Below are positions 43,168 to 51,753 of a DNA stretch of 64,000 bases, in pieces. The notes beneath the pieces are model-generated. The model was not told the DNA's origin. It saw only the letters and a list, made by a program, of their open reading frames with translations, and ran no database searches. The stretch is taken from positions 3,052,501 through 3,116,500 of the forward strand of contig NZ_CP030028.1 in assembly GCF_003586445.1 (NCBI RefSeq). The letters run 5' to 3'. Numbering within the stretch: the stretch's first letter is position 1; each line of letters opens with the position of its first letter. The translations under genes and the position numbers were made by a program. Source of the DNA: Bacillus sp. Y1 (lineage in GTDB: Bacteria > Bacillota > Bacilli > Bacillales > Cytobacillaceae).

Positions 43168-43398
43168 TTATTTTCCTTCGGGTTGAGCTTGATTGCGCTC
43201 ATTTTGGACCTTTTCATACCATAAGTGAGCATGAGAGAGCATTGTGAATAATAGAAAGAAATTCATTGACCATACACTCACGAATGGTGCAATACCTCCA
43301 ATTTCAATTGAGTGCCAACCTTTTAACTTCATCACTAAAAACGTCTCCATAAATACTAGAAAAAAACCACCGATCCCAGCAATAATTGTTCGAAGCAT
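43168..43398 (-). CDS. small two-helix membrane protein of unknown function (76 aa)
   Basis: Not recognised. Residues 2-22 (LRTIIAGIGGFFLVFMETFLV) and 38-56 (APFVSVWSMNFFLLFTMLS) are membrane helices; the C-terminal tail is hydrophilic (HAHLWYEKVQNERNQAQPEGK). ATG at 43398 has GGAGGTG at the right distance. It sits between sspH and an Asn/Asp-rich lipoprotein gene. Nothing in the sequence points to a partner. Confidence 0.7.
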   Translation of the reverse strand: MLRTIIAGIGGFFLVFMETFLVMKLKGWHSIEIGGIAPFVSVWSMNFFLLFTMLSHAHLWYEKVQNERNQAQPEGK

Positions 43399-43467
43399 GT
43401 GACACCTCCACGATCTATACTGAATTTTGTAATAATTATAACAAACTGTCACAAAAAGTTCAAATAT

Positions 43468-43498
43468 TAAAAAGATTGGGCATATTTCTATGCCCAAC
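43468..43498 (-). terminator. terminator of the Asn/Asp-rich lipoprotein gene
   Basis: TTGGGCAT / ATGCCCAA 8-bp stem with six-base loop followed by TCTTTTTAAT on the minus strand, beginning just after the lipoprotein stop at 43507. Confidence 0.85.
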
Positions 43499-43506
43499 CC
43501 GACTGC

Positions 43507-43920
43507 TTAACGATTTCTACCTGACATATTACCATTATTTCCACCAAGACCGTTACGATCATTATTGTTATCGTCATCATTAAGATCTAAATCCAAGTCA
43601 TTGTCGTCATTATCGTCATTTAAGATGTTGTTATCCCGATCATTTCGGTCATTGTCCAAGATATTGTTATTTCGGTTGTCTCGATCATTGTCAAAAATAT
43701 TATTATCACGGTCATCGTTATCATTATTAAAGATTCCATTTCCTCGATTACCGTTATTGTTGTCTAAAATTCCGTTATCATCATTTTGGTTGTATCTAAC
43801 CGGTCTATAATTGACATCATCGTCATTGTTTAAGTTGTTATCGTCCACTCCACAAGCAGACAATAAACCAAGTGTCACAACTGATGACATCGCTGTAAGA
43901 AGTACTTTTTTCTTTATCAT
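43507..43920 (-). CDS. Asn/Asp-rich low-complexity lipoprotein
   Basis: Predicted cell-surface or spore lipoprotein of 137 residues. The signal peptide ends in lipobox LSAC with Cys23, and the region just after it (GVDDNNLNN, NYRPVRYNQN) recalls the Bacillus YhcN/YlaJ spore lipoproteins. The remaining hundred residues are almost entirely Asn, Asp, Arg and Gly in irregular repeats (RDNNIFDNDRDN, RNNNILDNDRND, RDNNILNDDNDD). No YhcN-type C-terminal domain is present, so either it is truncated or the low-complexity tail is the whole function. ATG at 43920; a GGGGGG-type site precedes it. Confidence 0.75.
   Translation of the reverse strand: MIKKKVLLTAMSSVVTLGLLSACGVDDNNLNNDDDVNYRPVRYNQNDDNGILDNNNGNRGNGIFNNDNDDRDNNIFDNDRDNRNNNILDNDRNDRDNNILNDDNDDNDLDLDLNDDDNNNDRNGLGGNNGNMSGRNR
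43560..43790. repeat. tandem-like low-complexity DNA encoding DNN(I)(L/F) repeats
   Basis: Degenerate repeats of about 24-36 bases built on AATATTATTA/GATCATT/GTCATT motifs inside the lipoprotein gene; variation in repeat units between strains is likely. Confidence 0.6.
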
Positions 43921-44061
43921 TCGTGTTACCCCCCTGATTTCTTTTGGTGAAGCATCTTTAATTTGCTCTCTTCCAGGGGTTTTTAACCTACATTCCGCTT
44001 ATTGTTTTCTGACACATGCTCCAATATAAGGTATCCAACTTTTTGAGATATCGGGCAAAAT

Positions 44062-44092
44062 AAAAAAAGCCACCACAGTGACTTTTCACTAA
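44062..44092 (-). terminator. terminator after the 91-aa protein gene
   Basis: AGTCAC-TGTG-GTGGCT stem (one wobble pair) followed by T7 on the minus strand. Confidence 0.6.
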
Positions 44093-44364
44093 TTTTTCAG
44101 CTTATAAAACGTTTCAATAAAGCAGCGTGGCTCTTCTCTCACCTTATAAGGAAACAATCCTTGATTCGTATGTAAATATAGAATACCTAACTCTTTCGTC
44201 AATTTTCTAAAAGAAACATCATGAACATCCGAAAATGAAAAAGTGGAAGCACTTGAAGTAATCTTATCTTCATACATCTTTAATAATTGCTCTTCGTGTA
44301 AGACTACCTGAGTTCCATTTACAATTTTTCTTGTTACTGTAAAGTATTGCTGAGTCATAATCAC
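44089..44364 (-). CDS. protein of unknown function (91 aa)
   Basis: Not recognised. A soluble, mostly beta-rich protein: QQYFTVTRKIVNG, DVHDVSFRKLTKELGILYLHTNQGLFPYKVREEPR and CFIETFYKLKN suggest two beta strands around a helix, possibly a small PH-like or nucleotide-binding fold. GTG at 44364 with AAGGAG eleven bases upstream is taken as start; the ATG six bases in is the alternative. It precedes nothing obvious. Confidence 0.6.
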   Translation of the reverse strand: MIMTQQYFTVTRKIVNGTQVVLHEEQLLKMYEDKITSSASTFSFSDVHDVSFRKLTKELGILYLHTNQGLFPYKVREEPRCFIETFYKLKN

Positions 44365-44467
44365 AAGGAAATGTACTCCTTTTTATTTATAATCATTAGA
44401 TTTTTATTTTCATTTACCCAATGAAAAGGTAAAATAGGAGATATTTTATCTTATTGGAGGATTTACC

Positions 44468-44965
44468 ATGCTAAAGATACGCGAAGCACATATTAATGAT
44501 TTACCTATCCTTTTATCAATATATAATGAGGCAATCGTAAACACAACTGCCACCTTTGATTTGGAACCTGAATCATTAGAGAAGAGAAAAACTTGGTTTG
44601 CCAAATATGGTGGTAAATATCCATTAATTGTTTCTGAATGGCATGGTGAAGTGGTTGGTTATGGGAGCTTAAGTCCTTTCCGTGAAAAACCGGCATACAA
44701 TTCAACCACTGAATTATCAATTTACATATCTTCAGCGGCAAGGGGCTTAGGGATTGGTACTGCACTAATGTCTGAATTAATTACTAGAGCAAAAGAACAT
44801 GGATTCCATACAATGATCGGAGGGATAACGGCAGGAAACGAAGGAAGTATTGCCTTACATAAGAAGTTTGGATTTACATTGGCAGGACACTTTAAAGAGG
44901 TGGGGTTTAAATTCGATGATTGGCAAGATGTACTCTTCTATCAACTCATCCTTCCAACCGAGTAG
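44468..44965 (+). CDS. GNAT acetyltransferase, phosphinothricin acetyltransferase-like
   Basis: A 165-residue N-acetyltransferase of the Pat/YwnH type: IREAHINDLPILLSIYNEAI start, ATFDLEPES, ELSIYISSAARGLGIGTALMSELI containing the acetyl-CoA Q/R-x-x-G-x-G loop (RGLGIG), then GGITAGNEGSIALHKKFGF. These match the phosphinothricin/methionine sulfoximine acetyltransferase group that detoxifies amino-acid analogues. ATG after a good GGAGG-type site. Single gene with a strong terminator behind. Confidence 0.88.
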   Translation: MLKIREAHINDLPILLSIYNEAIVNTTATFDLEPESLEKRKTWFAKYGGKYPLIVSEWHGEVVGYGSLSPFREKPAYNSTTELSIYISSAARGLGIGTALMSELITRAKEHGFHTMIGGITAGNEGSIALHKKFGFTLAGHFKEVGFKFDDWQDVLFYQLILPTE

Positions 44966-44977
44966 AAGAAAAACTCT

Positions 44978-45006
44978 GAGAAAGGCTAGGACTAGCCTTT
45001 CTCTTT
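44978..45006. terminator. bidirectional terminator
   Basis: GAGAAAGGCTA-GGAC-TAGCCTTTCTC perfect 11-bp hairpin followed by T-rich sequence; serves the acetyltransferase gene and the convergent YdjO gene. Confidence 0.93.
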
Positions 45007-45010
45007 CATA

Positions 45011-45211
45011 TTAATATGACTTACTTGGGTTGTTTAACACTTCAACGATTTTCGTTGATTGCTTCATTTCACTATGACATAAGGGGCAGCTTGGGCTTTC
45101 GGTGCTTTTAAAATTGTCACGAATCCAACACTTGCAACTTTCTGATGAGCAGACCCACACCTTTGTTTCTTCTTTCACAACTTCTTCTTGATTTTTTCTT
45201 CCGAATCCCAT
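45011..45211 (-). CDS. cold-inducible YdjO-family zinc-ribbon protein
   Basis: A 66-residue protein with a four-cysteine zinc knuckle pattern: WVCSSESCKCWIRDNF and SCPLCHSEMK, matching the cold-inducible YdjO family of B. subtilis. Basic N-terminus (GFGRKNQEEVVKEE) and a short C-terminal tail. GGGGA site before its ATG. Its job is unknown beyond cold induction in B. subtilis; two further cold-shock genes lie at 50-52 kb. Confidence 0.85.
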   Translation of the reverse strand: MGFGRKNQEEVVKEETKVWVCSSESCKCWIRDNFKSTESPSCPLCHSEMKQSTKIVEVLNNPSKSY

Positions 45212-45432
45212 ATTTCCCCTCCTAAAATAGCTAAATAATAAAAAATCCAGCTATTATAAAAAAGAAGACCAATCTATCACCCTTTTTATAATAATTGGAT
45301 TTTCTATTCCGCTTTTTATCCTATAATTAGATTATACCACTGTTGTGAAAAATTGTATAGAAAACATTTTCCCAATAAATACTACGAAAGTGTATATACT
45401 AACAATACATTGTATATGAAAGGAGACTACTA

Positions 45433-45594
45433 ATGGATTATAGAAAGCAGAATAACTTCCAAATTCCTTATAAAAAGCAAACGACTAGTTACGGGATTGA
45501 AGAGGAAATGAGTCTTCAATCTATTCAATTTGCAACAACTCTTAATACTTACCTAAATGAACGAATTGATTCGGAATACCAAGAGAACGACTAA
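45433..45594 (+). CDS. small protein of unknown function (53 aa)
   Basis: Not in a known family I can name. A clear ribosome site (AAGGAGA, eight bases before the ATG) and a terminator two dozen bases after the stop make a real gene likely. The protein is charged and hydrophilic: DYRKQNNFQIPYKKQTTSYG, GIEEEMSLQSIQFATTLNTY, ending QEND, with a Gln/Asn-rich flavour. Upstream sequence contains an ATATAC/GTATAT inverted pair (45395-45416) of unknown meaning. Confidence 0.7.
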   Translation: MDYRKQNNFQIPYKKQTTSYGIEEEMSLQSIQFATTLNTYLNERIDSEYQEND

Positions 45595-45598
45595 CCCC

Positions 45599-45638
45599 AA
45601 GTCCCTTTAACCTAATTCTGTTGAAGGGACTTTTTTTC
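45599..45638 (+). terminator. terminator after the 53-aa gene
   Basis: AAGTCCCTTT / AAGGGACTT stem with a fourteen-base loop followed by T7. Confidence 0.9.
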
Positions 45639-45727
45639 TGAGTTCACCTTTATCTTTTTGTCGTACAAGCAATCCTTCATGAATACAATGTGTACGAGCA
45701 GTTGTATTTGATTGGAGGGAATTTGCT

Positions 45728-46354
45728 TTGGGTGTATTTTTCAGTTATGTGCTACTAGGTTTATCACTTGCTGCTCCAATTGGTCCCATTAATGCTGCAC
45801 AAATGGATAAAGGCATTAAACATGGCTTTTTGAACGCTTGGGTGCTAGGCCTAGGGTCTGTAATAGCAGACATTTTTTATATGCTACTCGTTTTTTTAGG
45901 ATTTTCTCAATTCATTGAAATTCCTATAGTAAAAATGTTTTTATGGTTATTCGGATTTTTTGTATTGGTCTACACAGGTGTGGAAGGATTACTAGGTGCT
46001 GGAAAAATTGTACTTAGCAAAGGAAATAGGGATGCTTCTTTATCCAAATCCTTCATCACTGGATTTTTCATGTCCATTTCTAATCCGCTAACTATTTTAT
46101 TTTGGTTAGGTATATATGGGTCAGTATTAGCAAAAACGGCAACCATGTACGAACACACAGAGCTATTATACTTTAGCAGTGCCATCATTTTAGGACTTGT
46201 CATTTGGGACGTATGTATGGCAGCAGTTGCAAGCAGCTTTAGGAAATTACTCACAACAAAACTGCTAACAATAATCACGATCATCTCTTCTATATCCTTA
46301 ATTGGTTTTGGCTTATATTTCGGGTTTGAAGCGTTAAAAATCTTTATGAACTAA
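45728..46354 (+). CDS. LysE/RhtB-type exporter, paralogue 2
   Basis: A 208-residue LysE-family efflux protein with six hydrophobic helices, closely related to the copy at 18412-19041: LSLAAPIGPINAAQMDKGIKHGF and SISNPLTILFWLGIYGSVLAKTA correspond residue for residue in pattern. TTG start at 45728 six bases after GGAGGG. Substrate unknown. The presence of two members in one 27-kb stretch suggests duplication followed by divergence. Confidence 0.88.
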   Translation: MGVFFSYVLLGLSLAAPIGPINAAQMDKGIKHGFLNAWVLGLGSVIADIFYMLLVFLGFSQFIEIPIVKMFLWLFGFFVLVYTGVEGLLGAGKIVLSKGNRDASLSKSFITGFFMSISNPLTILFWLGIYGSVLAKTATMYEHTELLYFSSAIILGLVIWDVCMAAVASSFRKLLTTKLLTIITIISSISLIGFGLYFGFEALKIFMN

Positions 46355-46359
46355 TATAA

Positions 46360-46383
46360 AAGCCCCTAATAAAAAGGGGCTTA
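46360..46383. terminator. bidirectional terminator
   Basis: AAGCCCCT-AATAAA-AGGGGCTT hairpin between the LysE paralogue and the convergent amino acid permease, whose stop codon at 46381 it covers. Confidence 0.93.
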
Positions 46384-47769
46384 TTGCCGTTTACGATAGT
46401 GTCGATGGCTTTTTATCTTACCATTGTGTGTGTTGATTTTTTTCTTTTTAGCCCGCCCTTTTACAAAATGGGAAATGATGTCAGCGCAAATAATAATAAG
46501 CACGATTAAAAGACTGACAAATAATCCAGGTCGGGAAGAAGCATGTAATAAAGTACCTGAAATGGCTAAAAGGATAAGCCCCATCCCAATAAACCTTTTG
46601 ATGTGGTCCCAGCGAGAAAAAGTAATGAGACGCGGAGCTGAAAATAACACCAGTATCCAATTGTATAAAAGCATTAATCCGGCTGCCGTTGTAATATATT
46701 CATAAATGGAATCCGGCATCAAACGTGCAGTGACTATGGAAGCAACTAAACCTGATATCGTTACCAGTAAAGCTATTGGAGGTACTTTTAATTTCCCTTG
46801 CTTCGCTAATAATTTTGGAGCATCATGGTCGTCTGCCATTGTTACCAACATCGTTGTTATAGCGAATAACGATGCTGACATGGTGGAGAATCCTGCAATA
46901 ATAAGAGCCCCATTAAACACATGAGGAACAAACCCTAAGTTGGCATATTCGTGAAGAGCACTAACAAATGGACTTTTTTTATCGGAATGTTCTTGCCATG
47001 GAATCATTGTAACAGCTAGAAATATTGATATGAGGTAAATGATTGTTAAGACGATGAGCATGATTTTCCCTGCTTTTGGAGCATCATCTTTGTTCTTTAA
47101 ACGTGTTGCCATAATGCCCATAATTTCTATACCGCCAAAAGCGTAAAATCCGAAAATTAGAGCAGACCATAAGCCTTTTAATCCATTTGGTAATATTTCA
47201 TTTTTGGTATTAGGGAAATGATCAAATCCCTTCTGACCATCAATAACTCCAGTTAAAGCAAGAATTGCAATAATTATAAACATTAAAATAGCGGAAATCT
47301 TAATCACACCGAGGAGATTTTCTATTTTCTCGAACCCTTTATTACCTAAAAGAACAACAACAATACCTAGAGCGGCATAAAAAGCGGAAAATACCCATAA
47401 AGGGATATTCGGAAACCAAAATTTCGTAAAGATTGAAAGAGCTGTAAGTTGGCTTCCAGTAATGAGCATTTCTGACATCCAATATACCCAGCCACTTGTA
47501 AACCCAGCCCATGGACCAAATGCCTTTTTAGCATATGCCCGAAATGATCCTTTTTGAGGGTCCTGAGCGGACATTCTTCCGAGTGAGTCATAAACAATAT
47601 ATGTCCCTATCCCTGCAATTAGAAAAGCCAATAGGACCGCTGGACCAGCCATTTGAATCCCGATGCTTGACCCTAAAAAGAAGCCCGTACCGATAATACA
47701 ACCGACTCCAATTAAGGATAACGCATACCAGGAAAGTCCCTCTTCGTTTCCTTTTGTCTTTTTATCCAC
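46381..47769 (-). CDS. APC-family amino acid permease
   Basis: Cation-coupled amino acid carrier of 462 residues with about twelve hydrophobic helices. APC signatures: GTGFFLGSSIGIQMAGPA in the first helix region, LKGLWSALIFGFYAFGGIEIMG, and the C-terminal Arg/Lys-rich tail. GTG at 47769 lies six bases after AAAGGGGAG; the ATG six codons earlier overlaps that site. Substrate cannot be told. Monocistronic. Confidence 0.9.
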   Translation of the reverse strand: MDKKTKGNEEGLSWYALSLIGVGCIIGTGFFLGSSIGIQMAGPAVLLAFLIAGIGTYIVYDSLGRMSAQDPQKGSFRAYAKKAFGPWAGFTSGWVYWMSEMLITGSQLTALSIFTKFWFPNIPLWVFSAFYAALGIVVVLLGNKGFEKIENLLGVIKISAILMFIIIAILALTGVIDGQKGFDHFPNTKNEILPNGLKGLWSALIFGFYAFGGIEIMGIMATRLKNKDDAPKAGKIMLIVLTIIYLISIFLAVTMIPWQEHSDKKSPFVSALHEYANLGFVPHVFNGALIIAGFSTMSASLFAITTMLVTMADDHDAPKLLAKQGKLKVPPIALLVTISGLVASIVTARLMPDSIYEYITTAAGLMLLYNWILVLFSAPRLITFSRWDHIKRFIGMGLILLAISGTLLHASSRPGLFVSLLIVLIIICADIISHFVKGRAKKKKINTHNGKIKSHRHYRKRQ

Positions 47770-47851
47770 ATAACTCTCCCCTTTCATTACCTATTGTTCG
47801 ATGAACAGGAAAGAGTTATGTATCTATAAAACAAAATGTTTTTATGTATGA

Positions 47852-49093
47852 TTAAAGAGGTACCTTTCCTGTATAAACAGGTAAATAAATAAGAAAGCGG
47901 GTTCCTAAAGGACTGCTTTTAACATTCATCGTTCCATGATAGTTTTCAATGATTTTCTTTGAGACAGAGAGCCCTAATCCAGTTCCCTCATCCTTTGTTG
48001 TGAAAAAAGGATCAAATACATGTTGGAGTAGGTTAGGCGCAATTCCCACACCATTATCAACAAATTCAATGAATATATTTGACCCTATCAATTCTGTTGA
48101 AATCGTGATTTCAATTGTGCTACCATTTTTGGCTTGCAAGGAGTTTCGATATAAATTAGAGAAGACCTGAAATAACTCTTCTCGATCAGCTACAAAGAAA
48201 CTATTTGCAGACGCCTGACTAATTTTATATGTAATATTAACATTATGAAGCAGTGCATCACTATTGAGAAAATGACCGAGATAATCGATAAAAAAATCTT
48301 TTACCTCTAATATCTCTCTCTTAACCGTACCAGGCTTCGAAATACGCAGAAAATCGGTTATAATCTTGTTTGCTCGATCAATCTCTGGAATAAGAAGTGA
48401 CCGAAACATCTCCGCAGTCTCTTCATCTACTCTCCCCTGTAGTAATTGTAAGTATCCTCTTACAGTCGTTAAAGGGTTTCGAATTTCATGAGCAATTCCT
48501 GCTGCTATTCTACTAGCTAAAGTTTGTTTTTCTGCTTCCTTAATATGATTTAGAAAGCGAAATACACCTACAACTCGGTCTATCCTTCCTTCTGAGGTTT
48601 TAATTATTCTTGTATTAATAATCCCGTAATTTTTATCTAATATTTCTTGATTAAATATCGGCTTGCCTGTTCGTAACGTTTCAAGCATTTTGATTTGTTC
48701 ATCCGGAATCTGGAGAAGTTCTCGCACATGCTTTCCAACAACACTTTCGCGATCCACATGTAAATCTATAGCGGCCTGCGCATTGCAAAGAGTAACTATC
48801 CCCTCAGAATTAATAAACACAATATGATGTGGAACCACATCTAATATTTCATTCAAAAAAATTTCAATCTCTTCAAAAGGAATCATAGGAGTGGAGGTAA
48901 TCTTTATCCCTCTTTTTTTAGCAGTTGAATTTTTTATTAGATCAACATTCTCAAACTCATTCTTAGTAAGCTCCATCCTTAATTCGGGGTCAGTATATGT
49001 AAAAGAAAAAGGTAATAATGACACAAATCTTTTGTAAAAAAACAATTCTTGCTTTAATTGTTCCATTTCTTTCAAGTTATTATTAATTGTCAA
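47852..49093 (-). CDS. soluble PAS sensor histidine kinase (sporulation-kinase type)
   Basis: A 413-residue cytoplasmic kinase without membrane helices: a coiled N-terminal region (1-70), a PAS domain around residues 80-185 (VPHHIVFINSEGIVTLCNAQAAIDL), a HisKA domain with His202 in GIAHEIRNPLTTVRGYLQ, and a HATPase with N-box ELFQVFSNLYRNSLQA, G1 DNGVGI and G2 GTGLGL. The HEIRNPLTTVRGY block again points to the Spo0 phosphorelay family; no response regulator is nearby. TTG at 49093 is eight bases after AGGAG and preferred over the ATG at 49111, though the difference is small. Sensed signal unknown. Confidence 0.9.
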   Translation of the reverse strand: MTINNNLKEMEQLKQELFFYKRFVSLLPFSFTYTDPELRMELTKNEFENVDLIKNSTAKKRGIKITSTPMIPFEEIEIFLNEILDVVPHHIVFINSEGIVTLCNAQAAIDLHVDRESVVGKHVRELLQIPDEQIKMLETLRTGKPIFNQEILDKNYGIINTRIIKTSEGRIDRVVGVFRFLNHIKEAEKQTLASRIAAGIAHEIRNPLTTVRGYLQLLQGRVDEETAEMFRSLLIPEIDRANKIITDFLRISKPGTVKREILEVKDFFIDYLGHFLNSDALLHNVNITYKISQASANSFFVADREELFQVFSNLYRNSLQAKNGSTIEITISTELIGSNIFIEFVDNGVGIAPNLLQHVFDPFFTTKDEGTGLGLSVSKKIIENYHGTMNVKSSPLGTRFLIYLPVYTGKVPL

Positions 49094-49218
49094 ATGAAAC
49101 TCTCCTAGCATGTAATGTTCTTCCTATTATTATACGCTTAGTTCCATTTGATGAAAACTGCTTTTCCATCTTACAAAATAGGGGTATACTAAAAAAAGCT
49201 TCAATCAGGAGGTATAAG

Positions 49219-49515
49219 ATGAATTATACAGAATACACAGTTGAAAGAGTGGAAGACCCATTCAGCATATTAACAGGAAATCGATATGAATTCTTGATCG
49301 ATTTTACTGTGGACGAAGAGGATGAATTGTACCGAGAACAAGGGCTAAAGTTGAAGGTCCTATATGTTGTAGACGAAAATGGTCCACGTGTTTCACATTA
49401 TCACATATTAGAATCTGACACAGAAAAAGTGCTGGAATTTGACTTAGAAGATGAAGAGTTAGTTATGCTTCAATCATTTTGTAAAGAACATTACCTAGAA
49501 GCAGAAGAGGAGTAA
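49219..49515 (+). CDS. DUF6509-like small protein (98 aa)
   Basis: A very acidic 98-residue protein: NYTEYTVERVEDPFSILTGNRYEFLIDFTVDEEDELY and LESDTEKVLEFDLEDEELVMLQSFCKEHYLE look like a compact alpha/beta fold. It resembles small Bacillus proteins annotated DUF6509, from recollection rather than a search. AGGAGG precedes the ATG at 49219; the longer upstream frame has no ribosome site and overlaps the kinase gene's start region. Confidence 0.75.
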   Translation: MNYTEYTVERVEDPFSILTGNRYEFLIDFTVDEEDELYREQGLKLKVLYVVDENGPRVSHYHILESDTEKVLEFDLEDEELVMLQSFCKEHYLEAEEE

Positions 49516-49545
49516 AAAGAGCAATCGCTCTCTTTACTCCTCTTC
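49505..49545. terminator. large bidirectional hairpin over both gene ends
   Basis: GAGGAGTAAAAAGAGC-AATC-GCTCTCTTTACTCCTC pairs across about 16 bp with a bulge, so both convergent genes, including their last codons, end inside it. Confidence 0.85.
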
Positions 49546-49941
49546 TACTTTCTTGCCATCTTCAATAATGTGATACATTAAATGTGCTAAATGGTGAATG
49601 GGCCCATACTCTTCTTCAGCCTCTTCCCCCTCAGCTTCCTCTTCATTGTACTCTAAATCATTTAATTGGAGTGCTGCAAATTGATAAAAATCCTTAAGTT
49701 CAAACGAATAGCAACCACTTGGTTCTTCACTTTCTTCTTCATAGTGAAGAACCAGATACGATTCTTTTCCTTCTTTATCAACTGCATCAAAATAAACAAA
49801 AAACCCGATATTTGTATCTAATTCGAATAAATGACGCGTGCCACCTTCTGTTGCTAGTTGAAAATCTTCTTCATTCAGTTTATTAACTACCATCTTATCC
49901 ACTTGATCTTCTTTATGAAAATTTACTGTGAATGATTTCAT
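49534..49941 (-). CDS. acidic protein of unknown function (135 aa)
   Basis: Not recognised. ATG at 49941 with AGGGGGTTC upstream gives 135 residues; the upstream extension of the frame is not supported. Residues 1-95 look beta-rich (KSFTVNFHKEDQVDKMVVNKL, GTRHLFELDTNIGFFVYFDAVDKEGKESYLVLHYEEE), then a Glu-rich low-complexity stretch (EEEAEGEEAEEE) and a His-rich segment (GPIHHLAHLMYHIIED). It directly follows a csp gene on the same strand, so it may be co-regulated with the cold-shock block. Confidence 0.65.
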   Translation of the reverse strand: MKSFTVNFHKEDQVDKMVVNKLNEEDFQLATEGGTRHLFELDTNIGFFVYFDAVDKEGKESYLVLHYEEESEEPSGCYSFELKDFYQFAALQLNDLEYNEEEAEGEEAEEEYGPIHHLAHLMYHIIEDGKKVEEE

Positions 49942-49968
49942 ATTGAACCCCCTATTTGTTTCAGACAC

Positions 49969-49993
49969 AAAAAAGAGCTCTAAAAAGAGCTCT
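49969..49993 (-). terminator. terminator after the csp gene at 50004
   Basis: GAGCTCT-TTTT-AGAGCTC hairpin followed by T6 on the minus strand, starting 12 bp after the csp stop. Confidence 0.85.
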
Positions 49994-50003
49994 ATTGGAT
50001 CCA

Positions 50004-50204
50004 TTAGATTTTATTAACATTAACAGCTTGTGGTCCACGCTGTCCTTGTTCGATATCAAAGCTAACTTCTTGACCTTCATCAAGAGACTTAAAGCCTTCG
50101 CTTTGAATTGCTGAGTAATGTACGAATACATCCTCTCCACCTTCAACCTCAATAAATCCAAAACCTTTTTCTGAGTTAAACCATTTTACTTTACCAGTTG
50201 CCAT
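50004..50204 (-). CDS. cold-shock protein (CSD family), copy near cshA
   Basis: A 66-residue single cold-shock domain binding RNA and single-stranded [35 protein letters not shown] with RNP1 KGFGFI (residues 16-21) and RNP2 VFVHYS (27-32), RGPQAVNV C-terminal. ATG at 50204 after AGGAGGA; the longer frame to 50228 lacks a ribosome site. Acts as RNA chaperone; induction by cold is expected. Close paralogue of the copy at 51946. Confidence 0.95.
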   Translation of the reverse strand: MATGKVKWFNSEKGFGFIEVEGGEDVFVHYSAIQSEGFKSLDEGQEVSFDIEQGQRGPQAVNVNKI

Positions 50205-50304
50205 GTAAAAAATCCTCCTAAATTTCAAAAGCTCTTTTTAATGATACCTTGTATCACATTTATATATTGCCTAATTTTTTATATTTCAATCACAAAAATG
50301 TAAA

Positions 50305-51753
50305 TTATTTTTGTTTTGCTGGTTTACGATTACGGGAACCGCGATCATCTCTACGATCTTTACTTCGGAAATCCTTGCTTCTTCCACGATCATTCGAGCG
50401 TGTACGATCTCTAAAACCAGACTTCGGTTTACGTGAACGAATTGGTTCTACCGCTGTTAGTTTTATTGGAGTAACATCCGGTTCCTTAGTTAAAAGCTTT
50501 AATGTTGCAGCAAGTACCGTTACAGAATCAATATCTTCTAATAAAGACTCAGCCGCACGTTTGTAATCAGAGTAATCATTATTTTCAATTACCTTCATAA
50601 TTTTGTTAATTGTAGCTTCTTGGTTTCCAGCGATCACATCTTTGTAAGAAGGAATTGGTTTTTTAACCATCTTTTTCTTTGTTACTTGCTCAATAATTTT
50701 CAAATGATCAAGTTCGCGTGGGGAAACAAATGTATAAGCTAGACCTTTCTTCCCAGCACGTCCTGTACGACCAATTCGGTGTACATAGCTTTCCGGATCC
50801 TGAGGAATATCAAAATTGTACACGTGTGATACTCCACTAATATCCAGGCCACGAGCAGCTACATCAGTTGCTACCATGATTTCAATTGTTCCATCCTTAA
50901 AGCGACGAATGACTTGGTCACGTTTTGACTGCGGGATATCACCATGGATTCCTTCAGCTGAGTAACCACGCTTGATTAACCCTTCAACCACTTCATCTAC
51001 ACGCTTCTTCGTACGGCCAAAAACAATTGCAAGCTCTGGAGATTCAATGTCGAGTAAACTTGTTAATACATCAAACTTTTGTTTTTCATGTGTTTCAAGA
51101 TAGAATTGTTCAATATTTGTAACTGTCATTTCCTTTGCTTTTACTTTTACAAGCTCAGGATTTTTCATGAATTTTTCGGCAAGAGTTTGAATTCTCTTGG
51201 GCATTGTCGCTGAGAAAAGTAATGTTTGACGTTCTTCAGGAATATCACTTAAAATTCTTTCGATATCTTCGATGAAGCCCATGTTTAGCATTTCATCTGC
51301 TTCATCTAGAACAACCATTTTAATATTATTTAGACGAATCGTTCTTCTGTCTAAATGGTCAATTAGTCGTCCAGGTGTTGCAGCAATGATCTGTGGTCGG
51401 TTTTTTAATGATCGAATTTGGCGATTAATATCTTGACCGCCATAAATAGGTAGAGTACGAATACCCTTTACTTGCCCAATTCGGTTTAATTCTTCAGCTA
51501 CCTGAACTGCTAATTCACGTGTAGGAGCTAATACAAGACCTTGAATTCCCTCTTGTAACTCCATTTTTTCTAGTAATGGAACACCAAATGCTGTTGTTTT
51601 ACCTGTTCCTGTTTGCGCTTGACCAATCATGTCTCTTCCTTGAAGAGCAATCGGAATCGCTTGTGCCTGTATTGGTGTTGGTTCTTCAAATCCCATATTT
51701 GAAACTGCTTTTTGTAATTCACTACTTAGACCAAAATCTGAAAATGTTGTCAA
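50305..51753 (-). CDS. cshA: DEAD-box RNA helicase CshA-like
   Basis: ATP-dependent RNA helicase of cold adaptation and RNA degradosome association. The 482-residue protein shows Q-motif TPIQAQAIP, motif I AQTGTGKT (46-53), motif II DEAD (150-153), SAT, motif [12 protein letters not shown] and an Arg/Lys/Asp-rich tail ([31 protein letters not shown]) typical of CshA. TTG start after AAGGAGG. Flanked on both sides by csp genes, forming a cold-shock block. Confidence 0.93.
   Translation of the reverse strand: MTTFSDFGLSSELQKAVSNMGFEEPTPIQAQAIPIALQGRDMIGQAQTGTGKTTAFGVPLLEKMELQEGIQGLVLAPTRELAVQVAEELNRIGQVKGIRTLPIYGGQDINRQIRSLKNRPQIIAATPGRLIDHLDRRTIRLNNIKMVVLDEADEMLNMGFIEDIERILSDIPEERQTLLFSATMPKRIQTLAEKFMKNPELVKVKAKEMTVTNIEQFYLETHEKQKFDVLTSLLDIESPELAIVFGRTKKRVDEVVEGLIKRGYSAEGIHGDIPQSKRDQVIRRFKDGTIEIMVATDVAARGLDISGVSHVYNFDIPQDPESYVHRIGRTGRAGKKGLAYTFVSPRELDHLKIIEQVTKKKMVKKPIPSYKDVIAGNQEATINKIMKVIENNDYSDYKRAAESLLEDIDSVTVLAATLKLLTKEPDVTPIKLTAVEPIRSRKPKSGFRDRTRSNDRGRSKDFRSKDRRDDRGSRNRKPAKQK

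Noticed and set aside
43565..44029. Plus-strand open frames opposite the Asn/Asp-rich gene
   Set aside because: Low-complexity Ser/Leu-rich complements of the repeat, without ribosome sites.
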